64,000 bases of DNA from Dryomyza anilis (Eukaryota > Arthropoda > Insecta > Diptera > Dryomyzidae): contig OX638133.1 in NCBI GenBank assembly GCA_951804985.1, positions 23,280,963-23,344,962 on the forward strand, written 5' to 3'. The notes under the pieces were generated by a model. The model saw nothing but the letters and a program-made list of their open reading frames with translations, was not told the DNA's origin and did not search any database. Positions within the stretch are counted from its first letter, which is position 1, and each line of letters begins with the position of its first letter. Both the position numbers and the translations under genes were made by a program. Of the stretch, positions 22,950-33,939 are shown piece by piece.

Positions 22950-24235
22950 TTTCCAATTTTGTGCAGTGTATGTTGTGTGTGTGTCGTAGGTGTCAAAGTC
23001 AATAGCCTCGTCAGCGCAGATGGCACTACCTTTGGGTCCCTTGGTGCACTGCCATACGTGCCCTTTGCACTGTTTCTCTTTCACTTTTTGTTTTGTTTTT
23101 TGTTCTCTCTTCCTCTCTGCCACTTAGTACATACTCTCTGGTGGCTGGCTACTGCATTCCTTTGTGCCTGCCACCGTTTGTTCATTCATTAAATTCGTTA
23201 CTAGTAGAGCCGACAATGTCTTTTAACTCACTTCATCCCACAAATTCTTTGCACTCACTTGATACTACTGCCGTTTTCGCAGTTCTCAATGCACCTCACA
23301 TCACGCTGCATCTCACATGGGACTTTATTTTAAATTCGGTTCTTTATGAACTCGCTCTACTGCACTCTCAATTTTTTCTGTCTCTCTTCTACTCGTTTGT
23401 ACCGCAAGAGTGTCTTCTTATTAAAGCGTGTCTTCGTTTTCACTTCGCCCGTCGTCGTAGTGCTTATAAATTAGTTGGTTTTACATTTTAGTTTTTGCTA
23501 CGTTGTCTTCAGCCACCTTCCTGCGTATCTCCTTAGCATTTTTTTTTTTGTATTCTTTTTATAAATTCTTCCTTTTTTTATTTTAATTTTTTTTCTAAAC
23601 TTCATTTTTTTCACTTCTACTTTTAATTTCGTAATTACGTTTCTTCTTCTGTTTTTACTGCCAAATATACAAACTGTCGTTGTTGGTGTTTTTAATTTTT
23701 GTTAAGCACCACGTTTTTTGTAGCCCAGATCCTTATCAGCTTCAGTGTCCTGGCTATGTATTTTTTTTCTTTTTGTTATTTTTTTTATATCTTCTTTTTT
23801 ATATTTGTGCCATTCAGTAATTCACTTGTATAGCGCTTTGTTTTTGCATATCCTCGTTTCGTTTCTATTAACTGTGTCCTTTCTTGTTTTTAGTCCAGTC
23901 TTGTGTATCCTTTTTTGCTGCTTGGTGTTAAAATGCATTTGCTTCACAGTTCGTTGACTGTGTTTGTCATTGGGGGCAACTCAAAGGACCTCTCGTTGCA
24001 TTCCATGCTACAGTGGCGCATTGTTGGGTTTCATTGATAAGATTCCAAAGTATCAACGGTGCTGACCAAGTTATCCCCGGACACTTGGTTCGGCTACAAG
24101 TTTGTCACATCTTTGGAATTCTTTGTGGCTTTCTTTTGGATAGTTCGTGTCGCAAGATGAGGTTCTGTGGTTTAACTAACAGACGATTATATTCTACAGA
24201 CAGTGATGGACAACATTATTAACTGCTACGTGTAA
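22950..24235. other. Non-repetitive pyrimidine-rich island
   Basis: A ~1.3-kb stretch of higher complexity and long CT-rich tracts, flanked by repeats. Frames of 132 codons (23093) and 70 codons (23745) are open on +, but their peptides are simply hydrophobic products of T-rich DNA without known motifs. It could contain an enhancer or a non-coding exon. No gene call is supported. Confidence 0.35.
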
Positions 24236-24321
24236 ATATCTAATGTAATATTATTTTTTTTATGAAAGACATATCCCACTTATTTTTGTAGTTGGATATG
24301 TTATTTTCATTTTTGCTTTAA

Positions 24322-24355
24322 TCAATATATATAAAACTCTTGGTCCGTCAGTCTA

Positions 24356-24390
<35 letters not shown>

Positions 24391-25434
24391 TTCTGTCTGT
24401 CTGTTTGTTCCAGCATCACGTCTAAACCGCTGAACCGATTTAACTGAAATTTTGCCACAGGATACTAAGGAGTCTATATATGGGCGGGATTGGGCGTGGT
24501 ACCTCCCATACAACCTAAACTTTCAAAACGACATAACTCAGCACATACACAATGTAAAAAGATGAAACAAAAAACTAAAATTCACCACACTAAAACTCAC
24601 CACACTAAAACTCACCACAATAAAACTCACCACGCTAAAACTCACCACCAAAATTCACCACACTCCCACCAAACTCACCACCAAAATTCACCACACTAAA
24701 ACTCACCACACTAAAACTCAACACAATAAAGCTCACCACACTAAAACTCACCACACTAAAACTCACCACACTAAAAACTCACCACACTAAAACTCACCAC
24801 ACTAAAACTCACCATACTAAAAACTCACCACACCGAAACTCACCACACTAAAACTCACCACACTAAAACTCACCGCACTAAAACTCACCACAATAAAACT
24901 CACCACACTAAAACTCACTACACTAAAAATTCACCACACTAAAACTCACCACACTAAAAGTCACCACATCAAAACACACCACACTAAAACTCACCACACA
25001 AAAAATTCACTAAACTAAAAATTCACTAAACTAAAAATTCAACACACTAAAACTCACCACATTAAATCTAACTACACTAAAACTTCTACTGGGAAAACTT
25101 TACGAGGAAGAATGCTACCGGGAAGAGTTCTACCGGGAAGAATTCTACGGTAAAGCGTTCTATGGGGAAGAATTTTACGGCGAAGATTTCTACTGGGAAG
25201 AATTCTACGGCGAAATATTCTACTGTCTGAATTGTCTTTGATAAAAGTTGTTTTGGCGGAGAATTATTATTTGGTTACAACATTTATAAAACCAATAAAA
25301 ACTTCCACAGCGAAGCACGGGCCCCTGATATAAAAAATAATAATAATGTTTTTTATATTAATAAAATCGTTTTATATCTATGAATTCACAAAATCTTGGC
25401 ACGAGTCGTGCACGGGTCCAGCTATATAATATAC
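24322..25434 (+). mobile_element. Non-autonomous Helitron / DINE-like element, copy 2
   Basis: It begins TCAATATATATAAAACTC after A24321 and ends GTCCAGCTA at about 25434 (last G lost or mutated). The 5' block carries an expanded CTGT microsatellite (24345-24405). The interior is only the 15-bp array (24565-25080, unit CTAAAACTCACCACA). The 3' block contains TTCTACTGGGAAGAATTCTA repeats, AAAACCAATAAAAA and the GCACGAGTCGTGC hairpin. Confidence 0.85.
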
Positions 25435-26610
25435 ATCAATTTATATTGACCTCAGCGATCAGAAACTGTTGGATATATATATATTGATTTGTTTAAAAAC
25501 AACGGTTCTGGGATACGAATCTTATTTTAATTTAATAATTATTGATATCCGTCGTCTTAAACAAAAAATATGGACAAAAAAATACCCAAAAACACGAATA
25601 TTCGGTTTCACTAAAAATTGTCATAAAATGAACAAATACAATTTACAAAAATTTGATAATTATACGAAGTGCGCCTTAATTTTTAAATTTAAGAGTCGAT
25701 TTAGTAATATCCGTCTGTCTCTCTGTCTGTTGGTGTGTCAAAAACAAGCATTCAAAGAAACCTGCAGATCGAGATCTATACACTGGTCAGTATCAAAAAT
25801 CAACGTGATTGTTTACTTGTTTCCTGTGTAACCCTCACTCAGTATACATCACTCAATATACCTCATCCCAGTATACATTTCGTTTCGATAGCTCTAAACA
25901 AAATATTGTGATGTGCTGAAATTTGTTGTCCGGAATCAATAATATTTCTTACACTGATATTATTTTGGTAAACCATCAAGTGACACTAAAACCTACTAGA
26001 GAGTTACAATATACCTCAAAACGTGAACTTTGTGTTTTACCGATTTGTGTTACCCTAACCAATACTGCAATTCGGTACATCTAACGATACCTCTATATCT
26101 GTACTCAAATGTAAAAAAAATCTTTCAGGAATTCAGGTCATTTTCGTAAATCTTGCTAAATTCATTACACAAATTTTCAAAATGTGCCTACTTCAAAATT
26201 AATCATGTGAACTAATCCATCTTTTATTTGACCTTATATTATTGGTTAATGAATTCGGGTATAGTTTGACTGAATTTAGCATATTTACATAAAAAAAAGT
26301 AATTTGAGTAAAATTTACCGATGAAGTTCTTTTTACCAGACGTCTCCAGAAAAACCGACAGAGGTCAAAAATAATTTTTTGTTTAAAATAATATATCGAG
26401 GGCTTATATTCAATACTGTCTATCTACAAAAACACAGTTTTCCAGTAGAGCGAAAAAAACCTATTAATTCGCAAACCATAAAAGTGGCGATCAATATTTC
26501 TTCTGAAATATTAAATAAAAATGGTCTTTAAATAATACAATTAAAAAAAAAAAATAGCAATTACACGCTAGTCAACGTGCTATGGCAGATAGAGAGTCCA
26601 CATTCCCATA
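25435..26610. other. Intergenic DNA, nothing recognised
   Basis: AT-rich. A 120-codon frame at 25469 (+) has no recognisable domain and no promoter or Kozak support. Confidence 0.35.
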
Positions 26611-26632
26611 GCCCTACCAGAATTTCTACTAG

Positions 26633-27060
26633 CCCTAGTAGAAATTTTGGTAGGGTCATGATCATGAAGTGATCATGTCATTATTTGAGATGATCGGGAT
26701 ATGACGAGGCCCATAATGTCCTTGTAACGCAGTGTCCTGATCATGTACTGACCTCAGGCCATAATCATGTACTGATCGGGCAATTCCCCATTTTATTATT
26801 TACCCGACAATTGCCTTGTCAGAGCCCGAGCATAATAGGGTTTCTCTCATTAATCTCGATCATTGCCTGATACTAATTTCGTTATGAGGAACAAATAATG
26901 TAGCTATGATCGGGAACATTGACTGTTTAGATAATGTAAACCCTGCTATGGTAAGCATGATAAGGGCATGCAAAGGCAATGTCATATTTTCTCTAATAGG
27001 GCTTACCCCACGAAAACCCGATCATTTCCCGATGGCGCATCGGGTAAATTTCTACTAGGG
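26633..27060. mobile_element. MITE with CCCTAG termini, copy 1 (428 bp)
   Basis: The termini are CCCTAGTAGAAATTTTGG and, inverted, AAATTTCTACTAGGG. It is flanked by AG on each side (26631-26632 and 27061-27062), matching the 2-bp duplications at two other copies. The interior is rich in TGATCATG and CCCGATCAT motifs. An extra inverted half-terminus (CCCTACCAGAATTTCTACTA, 26612-26631) abuts the left end. No transposase is encoded. Confidence 0.85.
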
Positions 27061-27660
27061 AGGGCGTATACGAAAAATTATTTTTAGTAGCTCCTATGGC
27101 TTCTATGATATTGTATATCCATTGAGAAAATGTGATGTCGTCCTTCGTTAACCGATTTCATTGTTTTTAAATAGATTTATATTCTTTTTCATGCAAATTG
27201 AGTCGTTTTTTGTGACTTAGGATGGACCGGACGAACGGTTGGACATGACGAAATTGACTCATAAAACGCCTATTTATAGTCACTATGAACTTTAAATCAA
27301 AAATTGTGTGTAGATAGCTACTATTGCATTCATAAAAAATCATTCATGTAGATAGACAAATTATTAAAATGAAAATATAATAGTAATAGAAATATTTTTT
27401 GGATTTAAATTAATGTCATAGATGCAGCGGTGATCAGAGAAGATTTCTGCATCAAAAACTCATTTTCGTCAAAATTGTAGATAGGCAGTATTGAATATAC
27501 GCCTTCGATATGCGTAATGAAACAAATTAAAAAAAAAATTAAATAAAAAGAATTTTCTTTAAGAAATATAAATAAATTTTTCCTTAAAGTCACTTTGTAC
27601 TTTGGACCAAAACATTTCAGAACATCCAGGAATATTCTGCCCTACTGTAAAAGTGTTAAG
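27061..27660. other. Intergenic DNA
   Basis: AT-rich with no feature recognised. Confidence 0.3.
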
Positions 27661-27890
27661 GATCATACCAAGTTAAAATTCCTACCAGTATCCAGCTAGT
27701 TTTACTAGTCACTTGTCGAGTAACTCGGAAACGATGTCACGCACTTTTCGACCAGAAACTAGCACAAGTAGAACTCTTCGGTTTCTGGAAATTTCTCTAT
27801 CAGTAGCCGACTAGTTCTGGACTAGATTTCAGGGATCTACTCTACAAATTTCTACCAGTAACCGGCAAGTTTTCAACTAGTTTTCACGGT
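27660..27890. repeat. Degenerate CTACCAGTA-rich repeat
   Basis: Three related blocks (near 27675, 27789 and 27845) share AAATTYCTACCAGTAACC followed by GGCTAGTTTT-like sequence. They may be fragments of an element related to the CCCTAG MITEs. Confidence 0.4.
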
Positions 27891-28429
27891 CGGCTTATAC
27901 TCTTCACTCTACTCCCGTCTGATAAATGATTGCTTAGGATCCATTTGTTTTTATATGACACGTTGTGAATCAAAAAGGTCTAAGTCCATTTTTGGGAGAA
28001 AAAAATGAGGTAAACACGAACTTAAAAGTGTCGAATATTAAATTCAGCAAAGTACCTCGTATCAAAAAGCTCTAATTTAAAATGAGTGTACATATTATTA
28101 TTTCTTTTAAATGCATCTTTCTAAAATTTTCATAGTTCAAATTTTTCAATGTGGCAGGGCGTACTTTTATTTATCTAATAAATAAATATTCATACAATTC
28201 TTAATAATATTTTTCATATTGATATACATTAGGCACATAAAAGTGTGTATAAAATTGGCAATAAAGTTAAGCTTTGCTGATCAAATCTAGCATAGTTCAT
28301 CTTCTAGATTTTAGCATCCTAATTTGAGGAATATGTTGTGAAAAATGATAAATTTGATTATTTATGGAATTATATTTGTTTGATTATTTCGTGTTTTTCT
28401 CAAAATATTCATTTCCAACGCCTCATAAG

Positions 28430-29165
28430 CAACGCCCACATTTTTTTTGATAAAATCGATCAAAAAGAGAGTAAATAATAGGCGCACCACAAAATGAATA
28501 TTTTTACAAAATTTGGAATTCTAATAGTCCACCTGTACAAAATCAACCTCTACAAAATCAAATTTTATATATCCAACTTTTATTTCGTACAAATTTTTTG
28601 ATGAATTCGATAAAAATACGAGCAAATTATGGGAGCACCACAAAATCATCATTTTTACAAAATTCTGAATTTTAAAAGTCCACCGTACAAAATCAAATTT
28701 TAAATCCCTAGTAGAAATTTTGGTAGGGCCATGGTCATGAAGTGATCATGTCATTATTTGAGATGATCGGGATATGACGAGGTCCATAATGTCCTTGTAA
28801 CGCAGTGTCCTGATCATGTATTGACCTCAGGCCATGATAATGTACTGATTGGCAATTCCCCATTTTAATATTTACCCTATAATTTGCTTGTCTGAGCCCG
28901 AGTATAATAGGGTTTCTCTCATTAATCTCGATCATTGCCTGATGCTAATTTCGTTATGAGGAACAAATAATGTAGCTATAATCGGGAACATTAACTGTTT
29001 AGATAATGAAAACCCTGCTATGGTAAGCATGATAAGGGCATGCAAAGGCAATGATCATATTTTCTGTAATAGGCTTACCCAACGAATACGCGATCATTTC
29101 CCGATGGCGCAACGGGCAAATTTCAACTAGGGATATTCAACTTTTATTTCATACAAAAATCCACA
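28430..29165. repeat. ~150-bp tandem duplication, second unit split by a MITE
   Basis: Unit 1 (about 28440-28592) and unit 2 (about 28593-28705 plus 29133-29165) share TTTTTGAT...GATAAAAATACGAG, GCACCACAAAAT, GTACAAAATCAAATTTTA and CAACTTTTATTTC. Unit 2 is interrupted by the MITE at 28706-29132, so unit 1 shows the pre-insertion sequence. Confidence 0.75.
28706..29132. mobile_element. MITE with CCCTAG termini, copy 2 (427 bp)
   Basis: Co-linear with the copy at 26633-27060 over its full length, with only point changes and small indels. Flanked by AT on both sides (28704-28705, 29133-29134). Comparison with the intact tandem unit at 28440-28592 supports insertion with a 2-bp duplication. Confidence 0.9.
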
Positions 29166-29220
29166 TTCAACAAAAATCAAACAATCAAGAAAATTTGGTT
29201 TAATTTTGTTGTCAATTATC

Positions 29221-29323
29221 CCTAGTAGATATTAACTCTATTAGGGATGGCTTGATCATGGCCAGTTCATATTTCTGGTCGAAATTTGACAAGGTAAAAA
29301 TAAAAGTACAATTTCTACTAGGA
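29221..29323. mobile_element. Short CCCTAG-terminus MITE (~103 bp)
   Basis: It begins CCCTAGTAGATATTAA and ends AATTTCTACTAGGA. AT flanks both ends. The interior keeps GGCTTGATCATGGCC-like sequence. It is probably a deletion derivative of the same family. Confidence 0.65.
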
Positions 29324-29411
29324 ATGGACTATATTTTAAACTAATCTCAATTCTAATTAGCTATAGTTAGCTACTTTTGCATATTTATTGTTAAAATTAT
29401 TGTTATGATTA

Positions 29412-29630
29412 CACCCAGAAAAAAATTCTCTCAAATCCCATTAAAATTGGTCAATAGGACAATTATTGATTTAATAGTATACAAAAAATAGATCTTTTCA
29501 CATAAACTGAATGGCAATGTCATGGTATTTTTTTAGTATTTAATGATATTTTCCAATTAAAATAATAATTTATCCTATTGAATATTTTTAATAGTAAAAA
29601 ACTATTATTTATATAGTATTTTTTCTGGAT
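29412..29630 (-). mobile_element. TA-flanked MITE family S, copy
   Basis: Ends CACCCAGAAAAA and, inverted, TTTTTTCTGGAT. The interior (CAATAGGACAATTATTGATT, TAGTATACAAAAAATAG) matches the copies at 58400, 60979 and 61293. Orientation is relative to the 61293 copy. Confidence 0.75.
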
Positions 29631-30420
29631 ATAGTTATGATTAGTTATAATTAGTTATGGAACATAAATCACTAAATCCAACAGTGTGGATTTATTTTAT
29701 ACGGATTTATTCTATATGGTTGGATTTTGTGCGGGTGGTTTTGTACCGATGGATTTTATATGTAGGGTTGTATTTGATGGATTCCATATCAAATCCGAAA
29801 ATAATACATCTAACCTCTAGCTTAATTTGTATATTATATATTGAAAAAAAAAAAATTATTGGGAAAAACAAATTTTTTTGTATAGTTATTCATATTGAAA
29901 TATCTCTTGAATGAGAAATGATAGAAACTTCATTAAAAGTCTCATTTAAAAGCTAAGGAGCGAGATTTATGTTGTAACTATACTTAAACATGTGACAAAT
30001 GGTGATGTTCCTAAAAAATATGTTCTTAATATTCTGAAAATTTCTAACTATTTTGTTCATTTATTATGGTTCTTTCCAAATTTCAAGATGTTATTTCGAT
30101 GGAGAATCTAGAGATTGTGCTGCAAACATTATTAAGGCACTCCTTCCGAAAAGTGAACATCTCCTAATATTTATTTCAATTGCTTTATTTTGTAAATTAA
30201 AAAAAAATAAAATTAAACAAAAATCAGTAGCCGTGAAAAAGCCCTTTAAATGTTTGTAAACGTCAGAGTTCAGACAGATTTAGACTACACTCATATAATA
30301 ACCACTTTAATACTTCACAAGGCTTCAATTAATTTTTTTCACAGTGTTGAGCACGAAAACATACAATAAACATTTATCATAATTGCATAAAATGTTGTTG
30401 ACATTTTGCAACGTCACGTC
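29631..30420. other. Intergenic DNA
   Basis: Nothing recognised. Short frames (85 and 68 codons) are AT-rich and lack known domains. Confidence 0.3.
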
Positions 30421-30440
30421 AGAGAGAGAGAGAGAGGAGA
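30421..30440. promoter_or_regulatory. GAGA tract upstream of a TATA promoter
   Basis: An (AG)n run, 210 bp upstream of the TATA box at 30651, as bound by GAGA factor in flies. A functional role is inferred from position. Confidence 0.4.
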
Positions 30441-30650
30441 ACCGTACCGAAGAGTAGTAGAAACAGACGATAAAACAAAGAAAAAAATGTATACACAACA
30501 AAAACAATACAAAATCAAAACAAATCCACGTGTCTGGCATACATTTTTTTTGTTTTGGTCTATAATAAACATATGGTGACATGGAGTGGGGGAAATGTCA
30601 AATATACGAAAAGTGAGCGCAATCAAAAGAGTGCGAGAGCAAAGAGGCAG

Positions 30651-30658
30651 TATATAAA
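30651..30658 (+). promoter_or_regulatory. TATA box of a candidate small-ORF gene
   Basis: TATATAAA stands in a local GC-richer context (GAGGCAG before, GTACGCAGTTGC after). A start would be expected near 30681-30683 (GCAAAT). The DNA after it resembles a fly 5' UTR (AGAGAGCGCAGAGAGACACT). No matching TATA-containing stretch was seen in the annotated repeats. Confidence 0.45.
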
Positions 30659-31358
30659 GTACGCAGTTGCATTGGAAGCTGCAAATTACAGCAGAGAGCG
30701 CAGAGAGACACTGTAGATTACAGAATTAAAAATACTTCAAAGTACGCGATAAGTAAAACCGCCTTAAAGTATGCTGTCAAACGTTGTCGAAACAGCACGT
30801 ATAACGGTTGTACTGAAAGTGTAAAAAATATTCGATTTAATAAAAAGTTAAAGTGTTACTTTTGAAGTGCAGTAAAAGACGTAAATTTTAAATTTAAAGA
30901 TATTAAAATTAATAAAAAAAGTGAAGAACCATAAATAATCATTAAAAAAAAATCATATTTTCGGTTCCAGCATATCGGCTTCTTTAGCATTCTGATATTT
31001 CGTAGTATACTGTACCAAAATCGTCTTTTGTACCAGATACTCAAAGAGCAACAACGTTTCCCGAATCATTATAAAACATATTTTGAATCATTATAGTCAA
31101 CTCTATCAGTGGATATCATCGTCACCTTTATTGTCATGGTCTTTTATATTATAAAGTTCTATTCTCCTAATTATCGTCTTTAATATCTCATTGAATTCAA
31201 AACATTTAAAGACTAATATCATACTACATACTCAAATAAAGTGTGCTCTATAAATATCGGCTCCAGTAACATTATCGTCTCCGGTTCTACAACGTTTTCT
31301 GTCCAGTTCATCAGCATCACTACAATTCCAAATAGTCCTCCAACCAATCGTCGTCAAC

Positions 31359-31514
31359 ATGTGCTTATATCTGGGTGTCATGGATCATCTCGTTGACATT
31401 GTCACTTATTGTGTTTGTCGTGTGATCGAAATGTCATTCTTCGTATTTATGATGATGTGTGGCGCGAAAACGAAGTCCGACAGCTTTGCTGCTGCGACTG
31501 ACATTCAACGATGA
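31359..31514 (+). CDS. Candidate 51-codon small ORF
   Basis: ATG at 31359 in an optimal fly context (GTCAACATGT), TGA at 31512-31514. The peptide starts MCLYLGVMDHLVDIVTYC and has a hydrophobic, cysteine- and methionine-rich middle, then a polar tail (GAKTKSDSFAAATDIQR). I do not recognise the family. In its favour: codons are GC-richer than the neighbourhood (GGC, GCG, ACG, TCC, GAC, AGC); a TATA box lies about 700 bp upstream; and an AATAAA lies 170 nt downstream. Against: a short frame, a long leader with upstream ATGs, and no homolog known to me. It might instead be part of a leader or a fragment of a spliced gene. Confidence 0.3.
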   Translation: MCLYLGVMDHLVDIVTYCVCRVIEMSFFVFMMMCGAKTKSDSFAAATDIQR

Positions 31515-31682
31515 TGCACTGTCACAGCCCATGTCTCAAGCATACATTTTTATTTTACTGATTTTTTTTTTATATACGCTTCTTTCGACATTTATTTAAC
31601 TAAATTACTATATTTTGTAAAATGATTTTTATTACTACTTAAATAATTTAAATATTACTAGCTTTACTTATAAAAGACAAAT

Positions 31683-31688
31683 AATAAA
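31683..31688 (+). terminator. Poly(A) signal AATAAA after the small ORF
   Basis: AATAAA about 170 nt past the stop at 31514. AATAAA is frequent by chance in this AT-rich DNA, so support is weak. Confidence 0.3.
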
Positions 31689-31699
31689 AAGAAAATTTG

Positions 31700-32365
31700 T
31701 AAAAAAACCTCTCAAGTGTTTTAAGTCTCATGTTTTATCATTTTATTACTAGGTTTTTATATTTTATTTGAATGTTTTGATATTTTTGAAGTACGCATAC
31801 AAATAAAAAAAAGTTGAAGTAGCTCTGGCGTTGAGATTTTAATGGTTTTGTCGTCAAAATCATGTTGTCGTCGTTGTCGTCGTCGTTGAAATCAACATCA
31901 TTCATCTTGACAGTTTATTAGGGACCAACGTCAACGTTGCTGCGGCATTTATTACAATTAATAGAGTGGTACACGCAGAGAAATTAAGAAATTCTGAAGA
32001 AAAGTAAAAGTCATCAACTACATTTTATAAATTTTAACAAAATTTCTTTTAGATCAGATGGTTTCTTGGAATAAATGACATTATGTGATGTACATAAGTC
32101 TTTCAAATGCTATTTCAACTGTTGAAATTTCTGTCATGTTTTGGATACCACGGTTGGCGCCGATTTTAATTTTTGAAATTTCTCGTACATTTAAATTCTT
32201 TGACACGATACGAAATTTATATTTAATCGCAGCAATATCGCAATATTTTTCAAAGCAACTATATACTTTGATTTTTTTTTTTTGGATTCCGATTTCGAAA
32301 AATTCTCATATAGAGCAAATTGCGACTGAATGCATCGATATTTACCTACCTAGTATCAATTTATA
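31700..32365. other. Intergenic DNA
   Basis: A GTCGTCGTTGTCGTCGTCG triplet patch at about 31866-31886. A 102-codon frame at 32085 has no known domain. No other feature. Confidence 0.35.
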
Positions 32366-33226
32366 TAATAGACATCTGCACAAGTGCATTTAAAACACAC
32401 TTCAAGACATTCACTATATTTCAAAACATTTACTGTTGCCAACTCTATGCTTGAAAATCAATTGAATGTGCTGCTCACAACAACAAAGCATCAAGCACTG
32501 TCAAAACAAAACAGAAATAAAACGAAACTGCAGTGAAAAATGCAATATAAATTCAAATACTGTAATGAACTGTTTATGGCGCTGTGTCTTTTGTGCATTT
32601 TTTACATTTTTTAATCTCTTACTCTAAGGAATTTTCATTAATAATGAAATAAAAAAAAAATTCAAAAGGTATAAGAAAAATTATAAAATGTTTTTTGTTA
32701 AGTTTTTGATTTATCGAACAACATTTTTTCATTATTTAACTTTAAAAAAAATAATGTTGTTTAATATATTGCTTTGCGAACAAAGCGCTGTTTTTGACGT
32801 ACACATATTTTCTTAATAATTATTTTTTTTATATTTGAAAAAATAATGTTTCTTATATTTTTTATTAACACATATGTAAATACCGACAACAACATTACTG
32901 CCGTCGAACCCCGAGCTGCAGATTTATTGTTGTTTTCAATGTTCGTTTTCTCACTCGTTAAAATTGTGCTCATTCACTGCACTCACTGTTTCATTGACGG
33001 TAGTGTAATTTGGTTTTGTTTTTCAATACATTGAATATCTTCGAAAAAAAAATATCTTTACTCTACTTGACCCCAATGATACAAATACTGTAGTTTAGTG
33101 AAGTCGTTCGAGAGACTTCACCATAATACTGTCGATTGTCATTTGCAAAATGCAATAACACTGTAGAGTGCAGTAATTCATATTTGCAGAGGAAACTTCA
33201 AAAACATTTGTGCAGATATTTATTAC
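32366..33226. mobile_element. TIR element family D, copy with central insertion
   Basis: The left end (TAATAGACATCTGCACAAGT) and inverted right end (TTTGTGCAGATATTTATTA) match family D. The left half (to about 32560) and right half (from about 32980) match the copies at 12611-13490. The middle (about 32580-32980) is extra sequence, and part of it is shared with the copy at 42780-43175 (CACATA...TAAATA...GAAAACAA/GACAACAAC...ATTACTGCCGTC). The longer form may therefore be the original and the 12.6-kb copies deleted. Confidence 0.7.
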
Positions 33227-33229
33227 GTA

Positions 33230-33306
33230 TATAAAGTGTCCGATATCGTGCAAAATTTGAATTTTCTTCTCGCATTGATCTCGTAATGATAGCGAATCGA
33301 TTGGCA
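33230..33306. repeat. Fragment of the foldback element found at 36960-38010
   Basis: GTGTCCGATATCGTG and ATTGATCTCGTAATGATAGCG match the arms at about 37270-37350 and, inverted, 37640-37690. Confidence 0.6.
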
Positions 33307-33467
33307 AACTGAAATTTCATTATAATAATCTTAGAATTCGAGAATGACTATTGTGCGTTTCAGGCGAGAATTAGAGTGTATTTTCATGATTGTCTCATAA
33401 AAATATCTCAAAGGAACATAAGATTCGAGTTTCTGATTTAGAAAAGAATGGGAAATTATGATAATCT

Positions 33468-33546
33468 GGGCCGGCCTTAGCTGTCCAAAGCTGTGTGCGC
33501 AAGACTTGCATTCTAAAGGCCGCGGGTTCGAATCCCGGCATGGGCA
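33468..33546 (+). repeat. tRNA-like sequence / SINE head (family C)
   Basis: A perfect B box (GGTTCGAATCC, within 33524-33540) and a weak anticodon-like loop CTTGCAT. The D-arm is aberrant (TTAGCTGTCCAAAGCTG) and the acceptor ends do not pair, so it is not a functional tRNA. On the minus strand it translates to the CRDSNPRPLE pattern that tRNA-derived SINEs produce. About 90 bp after it may be the SINE body. Confidence 0.55.
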
Positions 33547-33939
33547 TTGGGTTTTCATCTTTGTGAAAAAATGCAATAATAATTTTAATGTTCAATTGTC
33601 TATGATTATGCGCCAATAACTTAAAAAAATCATTCAACATTTTATGGTAAATTGTAAAATAGTAGTAATAATATCTTTCAACGCTAATAGTAATATAAAA
33701 TCTTTCAACGCTTCTACTGCAAAACTCACTAATAAAAAATTTAAAGAATCTAGAAAAAATATTGGTTTTATTTTATTGGAAAAGAACACCATAATCCTAT
33801 GGAAAGTTATGGCTATTATTTAGAAGAGTCAAAATCGCAGAATATATACGTAATATAGAAAAATGAGGGAAGTCAAACAAATACCTAAAAATTTTTTAAG
33901 CAGTACAGAATGTTTTTTGTTCAGTGTATTTCCCTGCTT
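33547..33939. other. Intergenic DNA
   Basis: AT-rich. A short duplication of ATCTTTCAACGCT at 33673 and 33701. No gene. Confidence 0.3.

Noticed and set aside
28735..28935. 66-codon frame in the CCCTAG MITE as a possible transposase fragment
   Set aside because: The frame is not preserved in the sister MITE at 26633-27060, and there is no recognisable motif.
33331..33640. Protein frames with CRDSNPRPLE-type motif
   Set aside because: This peptide pattern is what the minus strand of a tRNA-derived SINE head produces; it is not a gene.
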